A stretch of DNA of 64,000 bases from Rhizobium sp. 16-449-1b. GTDB lineage: Bacteria; Pseudomonadota; Alphaproteobacteria; Rhizobiales; Rhizobiaceae. Positions within the stretch are counted from its first letter, which is position 1; every line of letters begins with the position of its first letter. This document shows positions 44,053-52,183 of this stretch, in pieces. The position numbers and the translations under genes were made by a program. The notes below the pieces were generated by a model that did not search any database, was not told where the DNA came from, and saw nothing but the letters and a program-made list of their open reading frames with translations. Where the stretch lies: the NCBI RefSeq assembly GCF_017741935.1, contig NZ_JAGHMH010000024.1:62001-126000 (forward strand), written 5' to 3'.

Positions 44053-44066
44053 ACAGATCAGTCTGT
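44053..44066 (+). promoter_or_regulatory. Candidate TetR operator
   Basis: Inverted repeat ACAGA-TCAG-TCTGT lies 19 bases upstream of the TetR ATG in an A+T-rich setting, typical of self-repressed TetR genes that use ACAGA/TCTGT half sites. The sequence is seen; the binding is inferred. Confidence 0.6.
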
Positions 44067-44084
44067 AATTCCTACATCTCCCCC

Positions 44085-44663
44085 ATGGCAAGACATAAGG
44101 AATTCGATCGTGACCTGGCGCTAGGCGCCGCCATCAAAGTGTTCTCCGAGCACGGCTATGAAGGCACGTCGACGGATCAGTTGCTGACGGCAATGAAGAT
44201 CAGCCGCCAGAGCATGTACGATACCTTCGGCGACAAGCGCGGCCTCTACCTCGAGGCACTGCAGCGCTACAACGCCGACAGCACCGCGAGATTGATCGAC
44301 GATTTGAAGCGCCAGGCATCGCCGGTCGAAGCGCTGGAAGGCGCGCTCGTCGCCTTTGCCTCGCGGCCAGCGTCAGAAGCCAGCCGCGGCTGCCTCGGCG
44401 TCAGCGCCGTCTGCGAGTTCGGGCGCACCGACCTTGAGATCGCCACGCTGACCGATACCGCATCCCGCACCCTGTCCACGGCGCTGAAGATGATCATCGA
44501 AGACGGCCGCAAGAGTGGCGGCATCGCATCCGACATCGACCCCGATGAGGCCGTCCACTTCCTCGGCGCGACCCTATCAGGCATGAAAGTCAGCGCCCGC
44601 AACGGCGCCTCCCCCGAAACCCTTCGCGGCATCGCCCGCATGGCCATCCGCAGCCTGCGCTAA
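44085..44663 (+). CDS. TetR/AcrR-family regulator
   Basis: 192 residues. The N-terminal HTH is GAAIKVFSEHGYEGTSTDQL then TAMKISRQSMYDTFGDKRGLY, a standard TetR DNA-binding domain. The C-terminal ligand domain contains the block SRGCLGVSAVCEFG, typical of the TetR_C_11-like group. It likely represses itself and the SDR gene 77 bases downstream. CTCCCCCC precedes the ATG without a good site. Confidence 0.88.
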   Translation: MARHKEFDRDLALGAAIKVFSEHGYEGTSTDQLLTAMKISRQSMYDTFGDKRGLYLEALQRYNADSTARLIDDLKRQASPVEALEGALVAFASRPASEASRGCLGVSAVCEFGRTDLEIATLTDTASRTLSTALKMIIEDGRKSGGIASDIDPDEAVHFLGATLSGMKVSARNGASPETLRGIARMAIRSLR

Positions 44664-44740
44664 GCGCACCACAAGGTCGCACCGTCTTTTTGCGTCCAAT
44701 TCTAGACTGAATGATCCAGAAATCAGAAAGGAAATTTGAA

Positions 44741-45481
44741 ATGTCTCACTCTCTCACCGACAAGGTTGCCCTCGTCACCGGCGGCTCGCGCGGCATCGGC
44801 GCGGCGATCGTCCGCAGGCTGGCGCAAGACGGCGCTACTGTCGCCTTCACCTATGCCAGCAGCGACGACCGGGCGAAGGCGCTGACCGCCGAGATCGAAG
44901 CCAAGGGCGGCCAGGCGCTGGCGATCAAGGCCGACAGCGCCGATCCCGAAGCCGTGCGCAATGCCGTCGCCACGACAATCGACCACTTCGGCGCGCTCGA
45001 CATTCTGGTGAACAATGCCGGCATCCTGATGCTCGCCCCACTCGATGAATTCGCGCTCGAGGATTTCGACCGCATGTTCGCGGTCAACGTCCGCGCCGTT
45101 TTCGTCGGCACCCAGGCGGCGGCAAGGCACATGCAGGCAGGCGGTCGCATCATCAATATCGGCAGCGTCGTTGCCGACCGAAGCGGCTTTCCAACGTCCT
45201 CGGTCTACAGCATGACCAAGGGCGCGATCGCGTCGATGACTCGCGGCCTGGCGCGCGATCTCGGCCCGCGCGGGATCACCGTCAACACCATCCAGCCGGG
45301 ACCAACGGCCACCGACATGAACGGCGCGCCGGGCACGGAGGAGCACCTGTCGCCGCTGATGGCGCTGGGCCGCATGGGCGAGGACAGCGAAATCGCCAGC
45401 CTTGCGGCCTATCTCGCCAGCCCCGAAGCATCCTTCGCCACCGGCTCCGCGCTCACCATCGACGGCGGCTACCTCGCCTAA
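44741..45481 (+). CDS. Short-chain dehydrogenase/reductase
   Basis: 246 residues of the classical SDR family. TGGSRGIGAAIVRRL is the cofactor motif, NNAGILML follows, and the Ser...Tyr-x-x-x-Lys catalytic set is IGSVVADRSGF then YSMTKGAIASMTRG. FTYASSD suggests NADPH binding at the second strand. The C-terminus TGSALTIDGGYLA is typical of 3-oxoacyl-ACP reductase-like members. The substrate is unknown; its neighbour TetR is the probable regulator. Confidence 0.9.
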   Translation: MSHSLTDKVALVTGGSRGIGAAIVRRLAQDGATVAFTYASSDDRAKALTAEIEAKGGQALAIKADSADPEAVRNAVATTIDHFGALDILVNNAGILMLAPLDEFALEDFDRMFAVNVRAVFVGTQAAARHMQAGGRIINIGSVVADRSGFPTSSVYSMTKGAIASMTRGLARDLGPRGITVNTIQPGPTATDMNGAPGTEEHLSPLMALGRMGEDSEIASLAAYLASPEASFATGSALTIDGGYLA

Positions 45482-45483
45482 AC

Positions 45484-45517
45484 GCAAAAAGCCGGCGGTG
45501 TTCGCACGTCGCCGGCT
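45484..45517 (-). terminator. Terminator of the chemotaxis operon (end of cheB)
   Basis: Stem AGCCGGCG/CGCCGGCT (45490-45517), followed on the minus strand by TTTTTGCG. Convergent with the SDR gene and may serve both. Confidence 0.75.
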
Positions 45518-45539
45518 CTCATTTGCTTATCGTCGCACG

Positions 45540-46634
45540 TCAGAACTTCTGCTGCGTGATCAGAACTTCGCGGGCGATCTGCTCCAGCGGCAGGATGCGA
45601 TCCACCCCGCCCTTGGCGATCGCCTCCTTCGGCATGCCGAAGACCACGGAGGTCGCCTCGTCCTGCGCCACCGTGTAGGCGCCGGCCTGGTGCATCTCAA
45701 GCATGCCCTTGGCGCCATCATCGCCCATCCCGGTCATGATGATGCCTATGGCATTGGAGCCAGCCGAACGCGCCGCCGAGCGGAACAACACATCGACCGA
45801 CGGCCGGTGGCGCGAGACCAGCGGCCCACTCTTGACCGCAACGTGATAGCGCGCGCCGCGCCGCTCGAGCAGCATGTGGCTGTCGCCGGGCGCGATCAGC
45901 ACATGGCCGCGCAGCACGGGATCGCCGTCGACTGCCTCCTTGACCTCAACCTCGCACAGGCTGTTGAGCCGCTTGGCGAAGGCCGCGGTGAATTTCTCCG
46001 GCATGTGCTGGACGATGACGATGCCAGGCGCATTGGCCGGCAGCGCCTCCAGAAACTCGCGTAGCGCCTCGGTGCCGCCAGTGGACGCGCCGACGCAGAC
46101 CACCATCTCGGTCGTCTTCGCCATGGCCTTGCCGGTCGGCGGCGGCAGCATCGCATCCGCCGTCAGCTTCTGCGCCGGCATCGGCGCGCCGGGCCGCAGG
46201 CTGTTGACGTTGCGTCTGACGTTCCCGAGGCGCGCATGCGAAGCGCTCTTCACCGCCTCGCGGATGCGCACCGCATCGTCGGCCAGACTGTCGGCAGCGC
46301 CGATCTTCGACTTCAGGATCACGTCGACGGCGCCGGCCTCCAGCGCCTGCATCAGCGTTTCCGATCCGGCCTCCGTCAACGACGAGCACATGACGACGGG
46401 GATCGGCCGCTGCGACATCAGCTTGCGCAGGAAGGTAATGCCATCCATGCGCGGCATCTCGACATCGAGCGTGATGACGTCAGGGATTTCTTCCTGGATC
46501 TTCTTCGCCGCCATGAAGGGATCGGTCGCGACCCCCATGATCTCGATATCGGGATCCTCCTGCAGCACGCGAACGAGCGTCTGGCGAACGCTTGCGGAAT
46601 CGTCGATGACGAGAACGCGGATCTTCTTGCCCAT
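45540..46634 (-). CDS. cheB: Chemotaxis response regulator methylesterase CheB
   Basis: 364 residues. The receiver domain shows VLVIDDSASVRQTLV and LDVEMPRMDGITFL with the phospho-Asp near 57. A linker follows. The esterase domain has VVCVGASTGGTEALREFL (catalytic Ser), VIVQHMPEKFTAAFA (His) and IIMTGMGDDGAKGM (Asp). It removes methyl groups from receptors. The last gene of the cluster, 12 bases after cheR. Its chromosomal setting resembles the second chemotaxis cluster of Rhizobium leguminosarum. Confidence 0.95.
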   Translation of the reverse strand: MGKKIRVLVIDDSASVRQTLVRVLQEDPDIEIMGVATDPFMAAKKIQEEIPDVITLDVEMPRMDGITFLRKLMSQRPIPVVMCSSLTEAGSETLMQALEAGAVDVILKSKIGAADSLADDAVRIREAVKSASHARLGNVRRNVNSLRPGAPMPAQKLTADAMLPPPTGKAMAKTTEMVVCVGASTGGTEALREFLEALPANAPGIVIVQHMPEKFTAAFAKRLNSLCEVEVKEAVDGDPVLRGHVLIAPGDSHMLLERRGARYHVAVKSGPLVSRHRPSVDVLFRSAARSAGSNAIGIIMTGMGDDGAKGMLEMHQAGAYTVAQDEATSVVFGMPKEAIAKGGVDRILPLEQIAREVLITQQKF

Positions 46635-46646
46635 ATGCTCTTTGAC

Positions 46647-47501
46647 CTAGATGCGCTGGAACACGGTGTTGGAAACCTGCTTCAGGGGCAGGTCGATACC
46701 GGTGATGGATTCGGAGTGGCCGATGAACATGTAGCCACCCGGCAGGAGCCGCGCGCACAAGCGCTTCAGCACGCCCGATTGCGTCGGCTTGTCGAAGTAG
46801 ATCAGCACGTTGCGGCAGAAGATCATGTGCATCCCCTCGCCGACGGGATAGTTCTCGTCCATCAGGTTCATGCGCGCGAAGCCGACGCGGCTGCGCAGAT
46901 CGGCCGAGATGCGGACCTCGCGGCGATCCTTCTGCTTGGCCACCATCACATATTTGCGCTGCAGCTCGCGCGGCACCGGATGCACCAGATCCTCGGAATA
47001 GATGCCGCGCCGCGCCGTCGCCAGCACGTCGGTGCTGAGATCGGTCGCGAGGATGCTGTAGTTGAGGTCGCGCCGGTCGCTGACGAACTCTTCGAGCACC
47101 ATGGCCATCGTATAGGGTTCGGCCCCCGTGGAGCAGGCGGAACTCCAGGTGCGGATCGTGCGGACGCCGCTCGAAACCAGTGCGGGAAGCGCCACCTGCT
47201 GCATGTATTCGAAGTGGCGGGCTTCGCGGAAGAAGTCGGTCTTGTTCGTCGTCACCGCGTCGATCAGATAGACCGTCTCCTGCTCCAGCCCGTCATCGTG
47301 GAACAGGAAGTCGCAATAGTCGTCGAAGGTCGCGTGCTGCGTTGCCCGCAGCCGGCGGCGAAGCCGGCCCTCGAGCATCGTCAGCTTTGTCGGCGGCATC
47401 TTGATGCCGCTATAGTCATAGATGAACTGTGCAAGCTTCTCGAAATTCCGCTTGCTGATCCTGTCGCCCACCATCTGGGTCTCAACGGCAGCCATGCTCA
47501 T
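46647..47501 (-). CDS. cheR: Chemotaxis receptor methyltransferase CheR
   Basis: 284 residues. The N-terminal helical domain covers residues 10-85. The SAM domain has TWSSACSTGAEPYTMAM, ILATDLSTDVLATARRG and IFCRNVLIYFDKPTQ. It methylates glutamates on receptors. The three receptors upstream lack the usual NWETF tether at their C-termini but share another conserved tail. It lies 26 bases after cheW. Confidence 0.95.
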   Translation of the reverse strand: MSMAAVETQMVGDRISKRNFEKLAQFIYDYSGIKMPPTKLTMLEGRLRRRLRATQHATFDDYCDFLFHDDGLEQETVYLIDAVTTNKTDFFREARHFEYMQQVALPALVSSGVRTIRTWSSACSTGAEPYTMAMVLEEFVSDRRDLNYSILATDLSTDVLATARRGIYSEDLVHPVPRELQRKYVMVAKQKDRREVRISADLRSRVGFARMNLMDENYPVGEGMHMIFCRNVLIYFDKPTQSGVLKRLCARLLPGGYMFIGHSESITGIDLPLKQVSNTVFQRI

Positions 47502-47527
47502 AAATCAAAATACTCCAGCGTGTCCGC

Positions 47528-48004
47528 TCAGGCGGCCGATTGCAGGGCGGAGGCATCCTCGCGCGACAGAAGCCGCGCGAGATCGACGATGACGACGAAG
47601 CCGGTTTCCCGGCGCACGACGCCGGAAATGTAATCCGAGCGCCAGCGCACACCGATGTCAGGCGCCGCCTCGATCTGATCGCGCCGAAACGGCGTGACCT
47701 CGAAGACCCGGTCGGCGACGAGGCCGAGCGTGAGAAGCCGGCTCTCCATCGGGATGTCGAGGACGAGGACGCGCGTGTGCGAGGTCGGCACCGTCTTCGT
47801 CATGCCGAGCTTCAGCCTGAGATCGATGGTCGGGACGCCCTGGCCGCGCACGTCGCGCAGGCCAAGGAGGTAGTCGGGACCATTCGGGATCTTGAAGGCC
47901 TCGGCATAGTCGAGGATTTCACGAACCACCTCCACAGGCACGGCGAAGATTTCCTCGCCGAGGCTGAAGGTGACGAACTGCGCTTCCTGGGAGGTGGTTG
48001 CCAT
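47528..48004 (-). CDS. cheW: Chemotaxis adaptor CheW, second copy
   Basis: 158 residues, single CheW domain: FVTFSLGEEIFAVPVEVVRE, LLGLRDVRGQGVPTIDLRLK and VVRRETGFVVIVDLARLL. It links receptors to CheA. The ATG begins one base after the receptor stop, so translation is coupled to the upstream receptor. Longer in-frame starts to 48301 overlap the receptor and are rejected. It differs enough from the other CheW gene to be a separate adaptor. Confidence 0.93.
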   Translation of the reverse strand: MATTSQEAQFVTFSLGEEIFAVPVEVVREILDYAEAFKIPNGPDYLLGLRDVRGQGVPTIDLRLKLGMTKTVPTSHTRVLVLDIPMESRLLTLGLVADRVFEVTPFRRDQIEAAPDIGVRWRSDYISGVVRRETGFVVIVDLARLLSREDASALQSAA

Positions 48005-48005
48005 A

Positions 48006-49820
48006 TTATGCGCTTTCCTTGAAATCGGCGTCGCCGTCATCGGGTCCGCCCATGGCCATGTCGAGTGCGAAGCCCTTGGCGCGTGCCTGCTGCGCCGAGA
48101 CCGAGTTGGCCGCGGGCTTGGATGCAGGCTTGCGGGCGGCAGCGGGTGCCGGGCTGCGAACGCTGATGCGGGCTGCAGGCTTGCGGCTATCGCGGCTGCC
48201 GGCCATGTCGACCTTGAAGAAGGCGATCGAGGTCTGCAGTTCTTCCGCCTGGCTCGCCAGTTCTTCCGAAGTCGCCGACATCTCTTCCGATGCGCCGGCA
48301 TTCTGCTGGGTCACCTTGTCGAGCTGCTGGATCGCTTCGTTGATCTGCGAGGCGCCGATGTCCTGTTCGCGGCAGGCCGCGCTGATCTCGGACACCAGTT
48401 CCGCCGTCTTGCGGATGTCAGGAACCAGACGACCGAGCATGTCGCCCGCTTCGCTGGCGGCCTTCACGGTATCACCAGACATCGCGCTGATCTCGGCCGC
48501 GGCAGACTGGCTGCGCTCCGCAAGCTTCCGAACTTCGGAAGCCACGACCGCAAAGCCCTTGCCATGCTCGCCGGCACGCGCGGCCTCGACGGCGGCGTTC
48601 AGCGCCAACAGGTCGGTCTGGCGAGCGATTTCCTGGACGATGCCGATCTTCTCGGCGATCGTGCGCATGGCCTCGACAGCGCGGGTCACGGCATCACCGG
48701 AAGCTTCGGCATCCTTGGCGGACTGGCGAGCGATCTTCTCGGTCTGGGCGGCGTTATCGGCATTCTGCTTGATGTTGGCAGCCATCTCTTCCATCGAGGC
48801 AGACGCTTCTTCGGCGGATGCTGCCTGTTCGGTGGCGCCCTGCGAAACCTGTTCGGAGCTCGCCGACAGTTCCTGGCTGCCAGCCGAGACGTTTTCAGCG
48901 GCTGCAATGGCATCGGCGACGACGCCACGCAGGCGCTCGACCATCTGCTCCAGCGCGAGACCGAGCGTATCCTTGTCCGACAGCGGCTTCGGCGCGACGG
49001 TCAGGTCGCCGTTCGAAATCTGCGTGGCGATGTTGGCCGTGTTGCGCAGGTTTGCGGTCATCACCGACATCGAGTTCACGAGATCGCGAATTTCGTCGTT
49101 GCTCTTGTGGTCGATCTCCTGATTGAGGTCGCCAATGCTGACAGCGTCGGCAAGATTGACCGCGCGCTTCAAGCCACGGGAGATGCTAAGCGAAATCCAC
49201 AGGGCGACGACAGCCGAGAAGACCAGAACGCCGACGACGATCGCGATGAGCAATATCTTGGAGTCGTTGTACTGGGTGTTGGTCAGCTGGTCTGTGTTGG
49301 AGAGATCGGCGGCAATCGCGTCATTGAGTCCGCCAAGCGCCGTCAGCAACACGCCGGTGACCTTCGCACCCTCGCCCATCGAAAGCGCGGCCGCCTGCTT
49401 GTTGGATTCGGCGGTGTTCTGGCGACCGAAATCGAGGATCTTGTCCTGCATCTGCAGCCACTGCGGATAGGCCTGACGGAATTCGGCGACCTTGGCGACA
49501 ACAGCGGAGTTCGTTTCATGGTCCAGCTGCGTCAGCAGCGCCTGAATTTCTGTGCGGGCGGACTGTACTTCCTGTACGTAGCTCTGAATCTGCGATGCGT
49601 CTTCGTTGAGGATGACGTTCTTCTCGGCGCGCACGGACTTGTAGACGGAATCCGAGAGGTCGCTGGAGTTCTTCAGGTTGGCGGCAGGTCCCTGAACGAT
49701 GTCGGTAATGGCGACGTTCAGGCCAGAAAGGCTGGAAATGGCAAGTCCTGCCATTCCGCATGTCATGAGAATGATGAGGCCAAAGGCAAGGCCAAGTTTC
49801 AACTTGATCGTAAAGCGCAT
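48006..49820 (-). CDS. Methyl-accepting chemotaxis protein with two HAMP units
   Basis: 604 residues. The N-terminal helix follows MRFTIKLKLGLAFG; a 4-helix-bundle sensor fills about 32-185, and a second helix lies near 190-210. Two HAMP units follow (SIGDLNQEID, SNGDLTVAPKPL). The tip is VQEIARQTDLLALNAAVEAA. The C-terminus ends VSAQQARAKGFALDMAMGGP then DDGDADFKESA, a tail shared with the next two receptors. The signalling half is nearly identical to theirs, while the sensor differs, so each should feel a different signal but use the same CheA. Confidence 0.92.
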   Translation of the reverse strand: MRFTIKLKLGLAFGLIILMTCGMAGLAISSLSGLNVAITDIVQGPAANLKNSSDLSDSVYKSVRAEKNVILNEDASQIQSYVQEVQSARTEIQALLTQLDHETNSAVVAKVAEFRQAYPQWLQMQDKILDFGRQNTAESNKQAAALSMGEGAKVTGVLLTALGGLNDAIAADLSNTDQLTNTQYNDSKILLIAIVVGVLVFSAVVALWISLSISRGLKRAVNLADAVSIGDLNQEIDHKSNDEIRDLVNSMSVMTANLRNTANIATQISNGDLTVAPKPLSDKDTLGLALEQMVERLRGVVADAIAAAENVSAGSQELSASSEQVSQGATEQAASAEEASASMEEMAANIKQNADNAAQTEKIARQSAKDAEASGDAVTRAVEAMRTIAEKIGIVQEIARQTDLLALNAAVEAARAGEHGKGFAVVASEVRKLAERSQSAAAEISAMSGDTVKAASEAGDMLGRLVPDIRKTAELVSEISAACREQDIGASQINEAIQQLDKVTQQNAGASEEMSATSEELASQAEELQTSIAFFKVDMAGSRDSRKPAARISVRSPAPAAARKPASKPAANSVSAQQARAKGFALDMAMGGPDDGDADFKESA

Positions 49821-49987
49821 GGGTATGCTCCAGGGCATTGGATTTGAGTAGTTCCCTCTGAAGCGCGAGCCTTAATTCGCGCCGCCGAGGGAAGGATTTT
49901 GCATCATGATGGGAAGAGCGAGCATTTACCCTTGCACCACGGATTCTGCCGCCGTGGCCGCATCCAACGCGTCATTCGTTGGCAGTC

Positions 49988-50010
49988 GCCTGGAGCCACG
50001 CGCTCCAGGC
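49988..50010 (-). terminator. Hairpin downstream of the three-HAMP receptor gene
   Basis: Perfect 9-bp stem GCCTGGAGC/GCTCCAGGC with a 5-base loop, 19 bases past the stop. No U-tract. GACTGCCAACGAATG follows on the minus strand; the same 15-mer follows the hairpin after the one-HAMP receptor. Confidence 0.45.
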
Positions 50011-50028
50011 ATTACACGAGAGCGCTGA

Positions 50029-51966
50029 TCAAGCGCTTTCGAGAAAATCGTCGTCGCCGGCGTCAGGGCCACCCATCGACATGTCGAGGGCAAACCCCTT
50101 GGCGCGCGCCTGCTGGGCCGAAACCGAGCGGGCGCTGAAATTCTTGTTGCCGGCCGCCGTCGGGCGGGTGGCGCCGGCTTGAGCGGGCCGTGTCGCGGCG
50201 GGCTTGGCCGCAACGGTCCGAACACCTGCCCGCATGCCCGACATGTCGACCTTGAAGAAGGCGATCGAGGCCTGAAGTTCCTCGGCCTGCGCCGCGAGCT
50301 CTTCGGAGGTCGCCGACATCTGCTCGGAAGCGCCGGCGTTCTGCTGGGTCACCTTGTCGAGCTGCTGGATCGCCTCATTGATCTGCGATGCGCCGATATC
50401 CTGTTCGCGGCAGGCAGCACTGATCTCGGAAACGAGCTCGGCGGTCTTGCGGATATCGGGAACCAGCCGGCCAAGCATGTCGCCCGCTTCGCTGGCCACC
50501 TTCACCGTATCACCGGACATTGCGCTGATCTCGGCTGCGGCCGACTGGCTGCGCTCTGCAAGCTTACGCACTTCGGATGCGACGACCGCAAAACCCTTGC
50601 CATGCTCGCCGGCACGCGCTGCCTCGACGGCGGCGTTGAGTGCCAGGAGATCGGTCTGGCGGGCGATTTCCTGCACGATGACAATCTTGTCGGCAATCGT
50701 GCGCATGGCGATCACGGCGCGGGTAACCGCCGCACCGCTCTCCTCGGCATCCTTGGCCGACTGGCGGGCGATCTTCTCGGTCTGCGCGGCGTTGTCGGCG
50801 TTCTGCTTGATGTTGGCGGCCATCTCTTCCATCGAAGCAGACGCTTCCTCGGCCGATGCTGCCTGTTCACTCGCACCCTGCGACACCTGCTCGGAGCTGG
50901 CGGAGAGTTCCTGGCTGCCGGCGGAAACATTCTCAGAAGCCGAAAGCGCGTCGGCGACGACGCCGCGAAGGCGCTCGACCATCTGCTCCAGCGCGATGCC
51001 GAGCGTGTCCTTGTCCGACAGCGGCTTCGGCGAAACGGTCAGGTCGCCATTGGCGATGCGGTCGGCGATAACAGACGTGGCGCGCAGGTTGGCGACCATG
51101 TCCTTCATGGCGATGCCGAGAACATCCTTGTCTGACAGCGGGCGCGGATCGATGGAGAGATCGCCCTGCGCCACCTGATCGGCGATAGCGGCCGTCTGGC
51201 GCAGATTGGCGGTCATGATGTTGATCGTGTCGACGAGATCCTTGATTTCGTCATTGCTCTTGATCTCAATGTTCTGGTCGAGATCACCGATCGCCACCGC
51301 GTCCGCTACCGTCTTCACCTTGCGCAGACCCGAGCTGATCGTCGTCGCGATCCAGATGGTCGCGCCGATGGCGATAACGAGCGCGGCGCCCGCGACAATC
51401 AAGAGCATCATGAAGGTCGTGTCATAGGTCTTGTCGCCCACCGCATCGGCGTCAGCAACAGCCTGCTTGGTCAGCGCCGTCAGCGCGGCGGTCATGCCGT
51501 CAAGCTTCTGGCGCGCGGCGACACCGTCGGTCTCGTTCAGCTGCAGGCCCATCTCTTTCTGGCCGGAGGTGATGAGGCCGCGAATGCGGTCGTTCAGAGC
51601 AACATAGCCGGTCCAGAATTCGCGAATTTGGTTCCATTCATCCTTGAATTCCGGCGGCGCGTCATGCTCGCCCTCATCGAGCGTCTTTTCGAAAGCCTTG
51701 CGTTCGGCATCGATCGTGGCGTTTGCCCTGGATACGAATTCGGGCCTGTCAGCGACAAGCAGGTCACCCACCGCAAGGCCGAGACCATCGAACGCAGACG
51801 TCAGGCCGCTGGCATAGTGATCCTGCTCGACCGGACCTTCCAGAAGCTCATTGCGCAGCGTGTTCATCGTTTGCAGGCCATGGATACCCAGTCCAACGGC
51901 GCCGATGATCAGCAAGATCAAGAGTGAAAAAGCAAATGACAGTTTGAGCTTGAGCGTAATGCGCAT
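50029..51966 (-). CDS. Methyl-accepting chemotaxis protein with three HAMP units
   Basis: 645 residues. TM1 lies in LKLSFAFSLLILLIIGAVGL, the sensor at about 32-190, TM2 near 195-215. Three HAMP-like units stand in a row (AIGDLDQNIE, AQGDLSIDPRPL, ANGDLTVSPKPL); the second and third both contain LSDKD. The tip VQEIARQTDLLALNAAVEAA matches its neighbours. The tail is ALDMSMGGPDAGDDDFLESA. The start ATG at 51966 matches the MRxTxKxKL start of the other two. The extra HAMP units suggest internal duplication. Confidence 0.92.
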   Translation of the reverse strand: MRITLKLKLSFAFSLLILLIIGAVGLGIHGLQTMNTLRNELLEGPVEQDHYASGLTSAFDGLGLAVGDLLVADRPEFVSRANATIDAERKAFEKTLDEGEHDAPPEFKDEWNQIREFWTGYVALNDRIRGLITSGQKEMGLQLNETDGVAARQKLDGMTAALTALTKQAVADADAVGDKTYDTTFMMLLIVAGAALVIAIGATIWIATTISSGLRKVKTVADAVAIGDLDQNIEIKSNDEIKDLVDTINIMTANLRQTAAIADQVAQGDLSIDPRPLSDKDVLGIAMKDMVANLRATSVIADRIANGDLTVSPKPLSDKDTLGIALEQMVERLRGVVADALSASENVSAGSQELSASSEQVSQGASEQAASAEEASASMEEMAANIKQNADNAAQTEKIARQSAKDAEESGAAVTRAVIAMRTIADKIVIVQEIARQTDLLALNAAVEAARAGEHGKGFAVVASEVRKLAERSQSAAAEISAMSGDTVKVASEAGDMLGRLVPDIRKTAELVSEISAACREQDIGASQINEAIQQLDKVTQQNAGASEQMSATSEELAAQAEELQASIAFFKVDMSGMRAGVRTVAAKPAATRPAQAGATRPTAAGNKNFSARSVSAQQARAKGFALDMSMGGPDAGDDDFLESA

Positions 51967-52144
51967 GTGAAAACTCCGGCCTTTAAAAATCGCTGGGTGA
52001 AACCGCGATGGCGATCCTGGGCGTCCGATCATCCAGGCGATCTCGGACCACGCGATTTCGGAAATGAGATGGGAGCTTTCATTCGCTCATGGCCGGCGGC
52101 TGTCGCGCACCCTGCCTCCAACGATCCATTCGTTGGCAGTCTTG

Positions 52145-52174
52145 ATGTCGTGGCCGGTCATCCGGCCACGACAT
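52145..52174 (-). terminator. Perfect 13-bp hairpin downstream of the one-HAMP receptor
   Basis: ATGTCGTGGCCGG/CCGGCCACGACAT with a TCAT loop, 10 bases past the stop. It probably ends or protects the 3' end of part of the message, so the genes before and after may be expressed at different levels. Confidence 0.55.
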
Positions 52175-52183
52175 GTTTATGGA

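Noticed and set aside
52145..52174. CRISPR repeat or attachment site at the 13-bp hairpin
   Set aside because: Single copy, no spacers, no integrase; it is better read as a transcript end.
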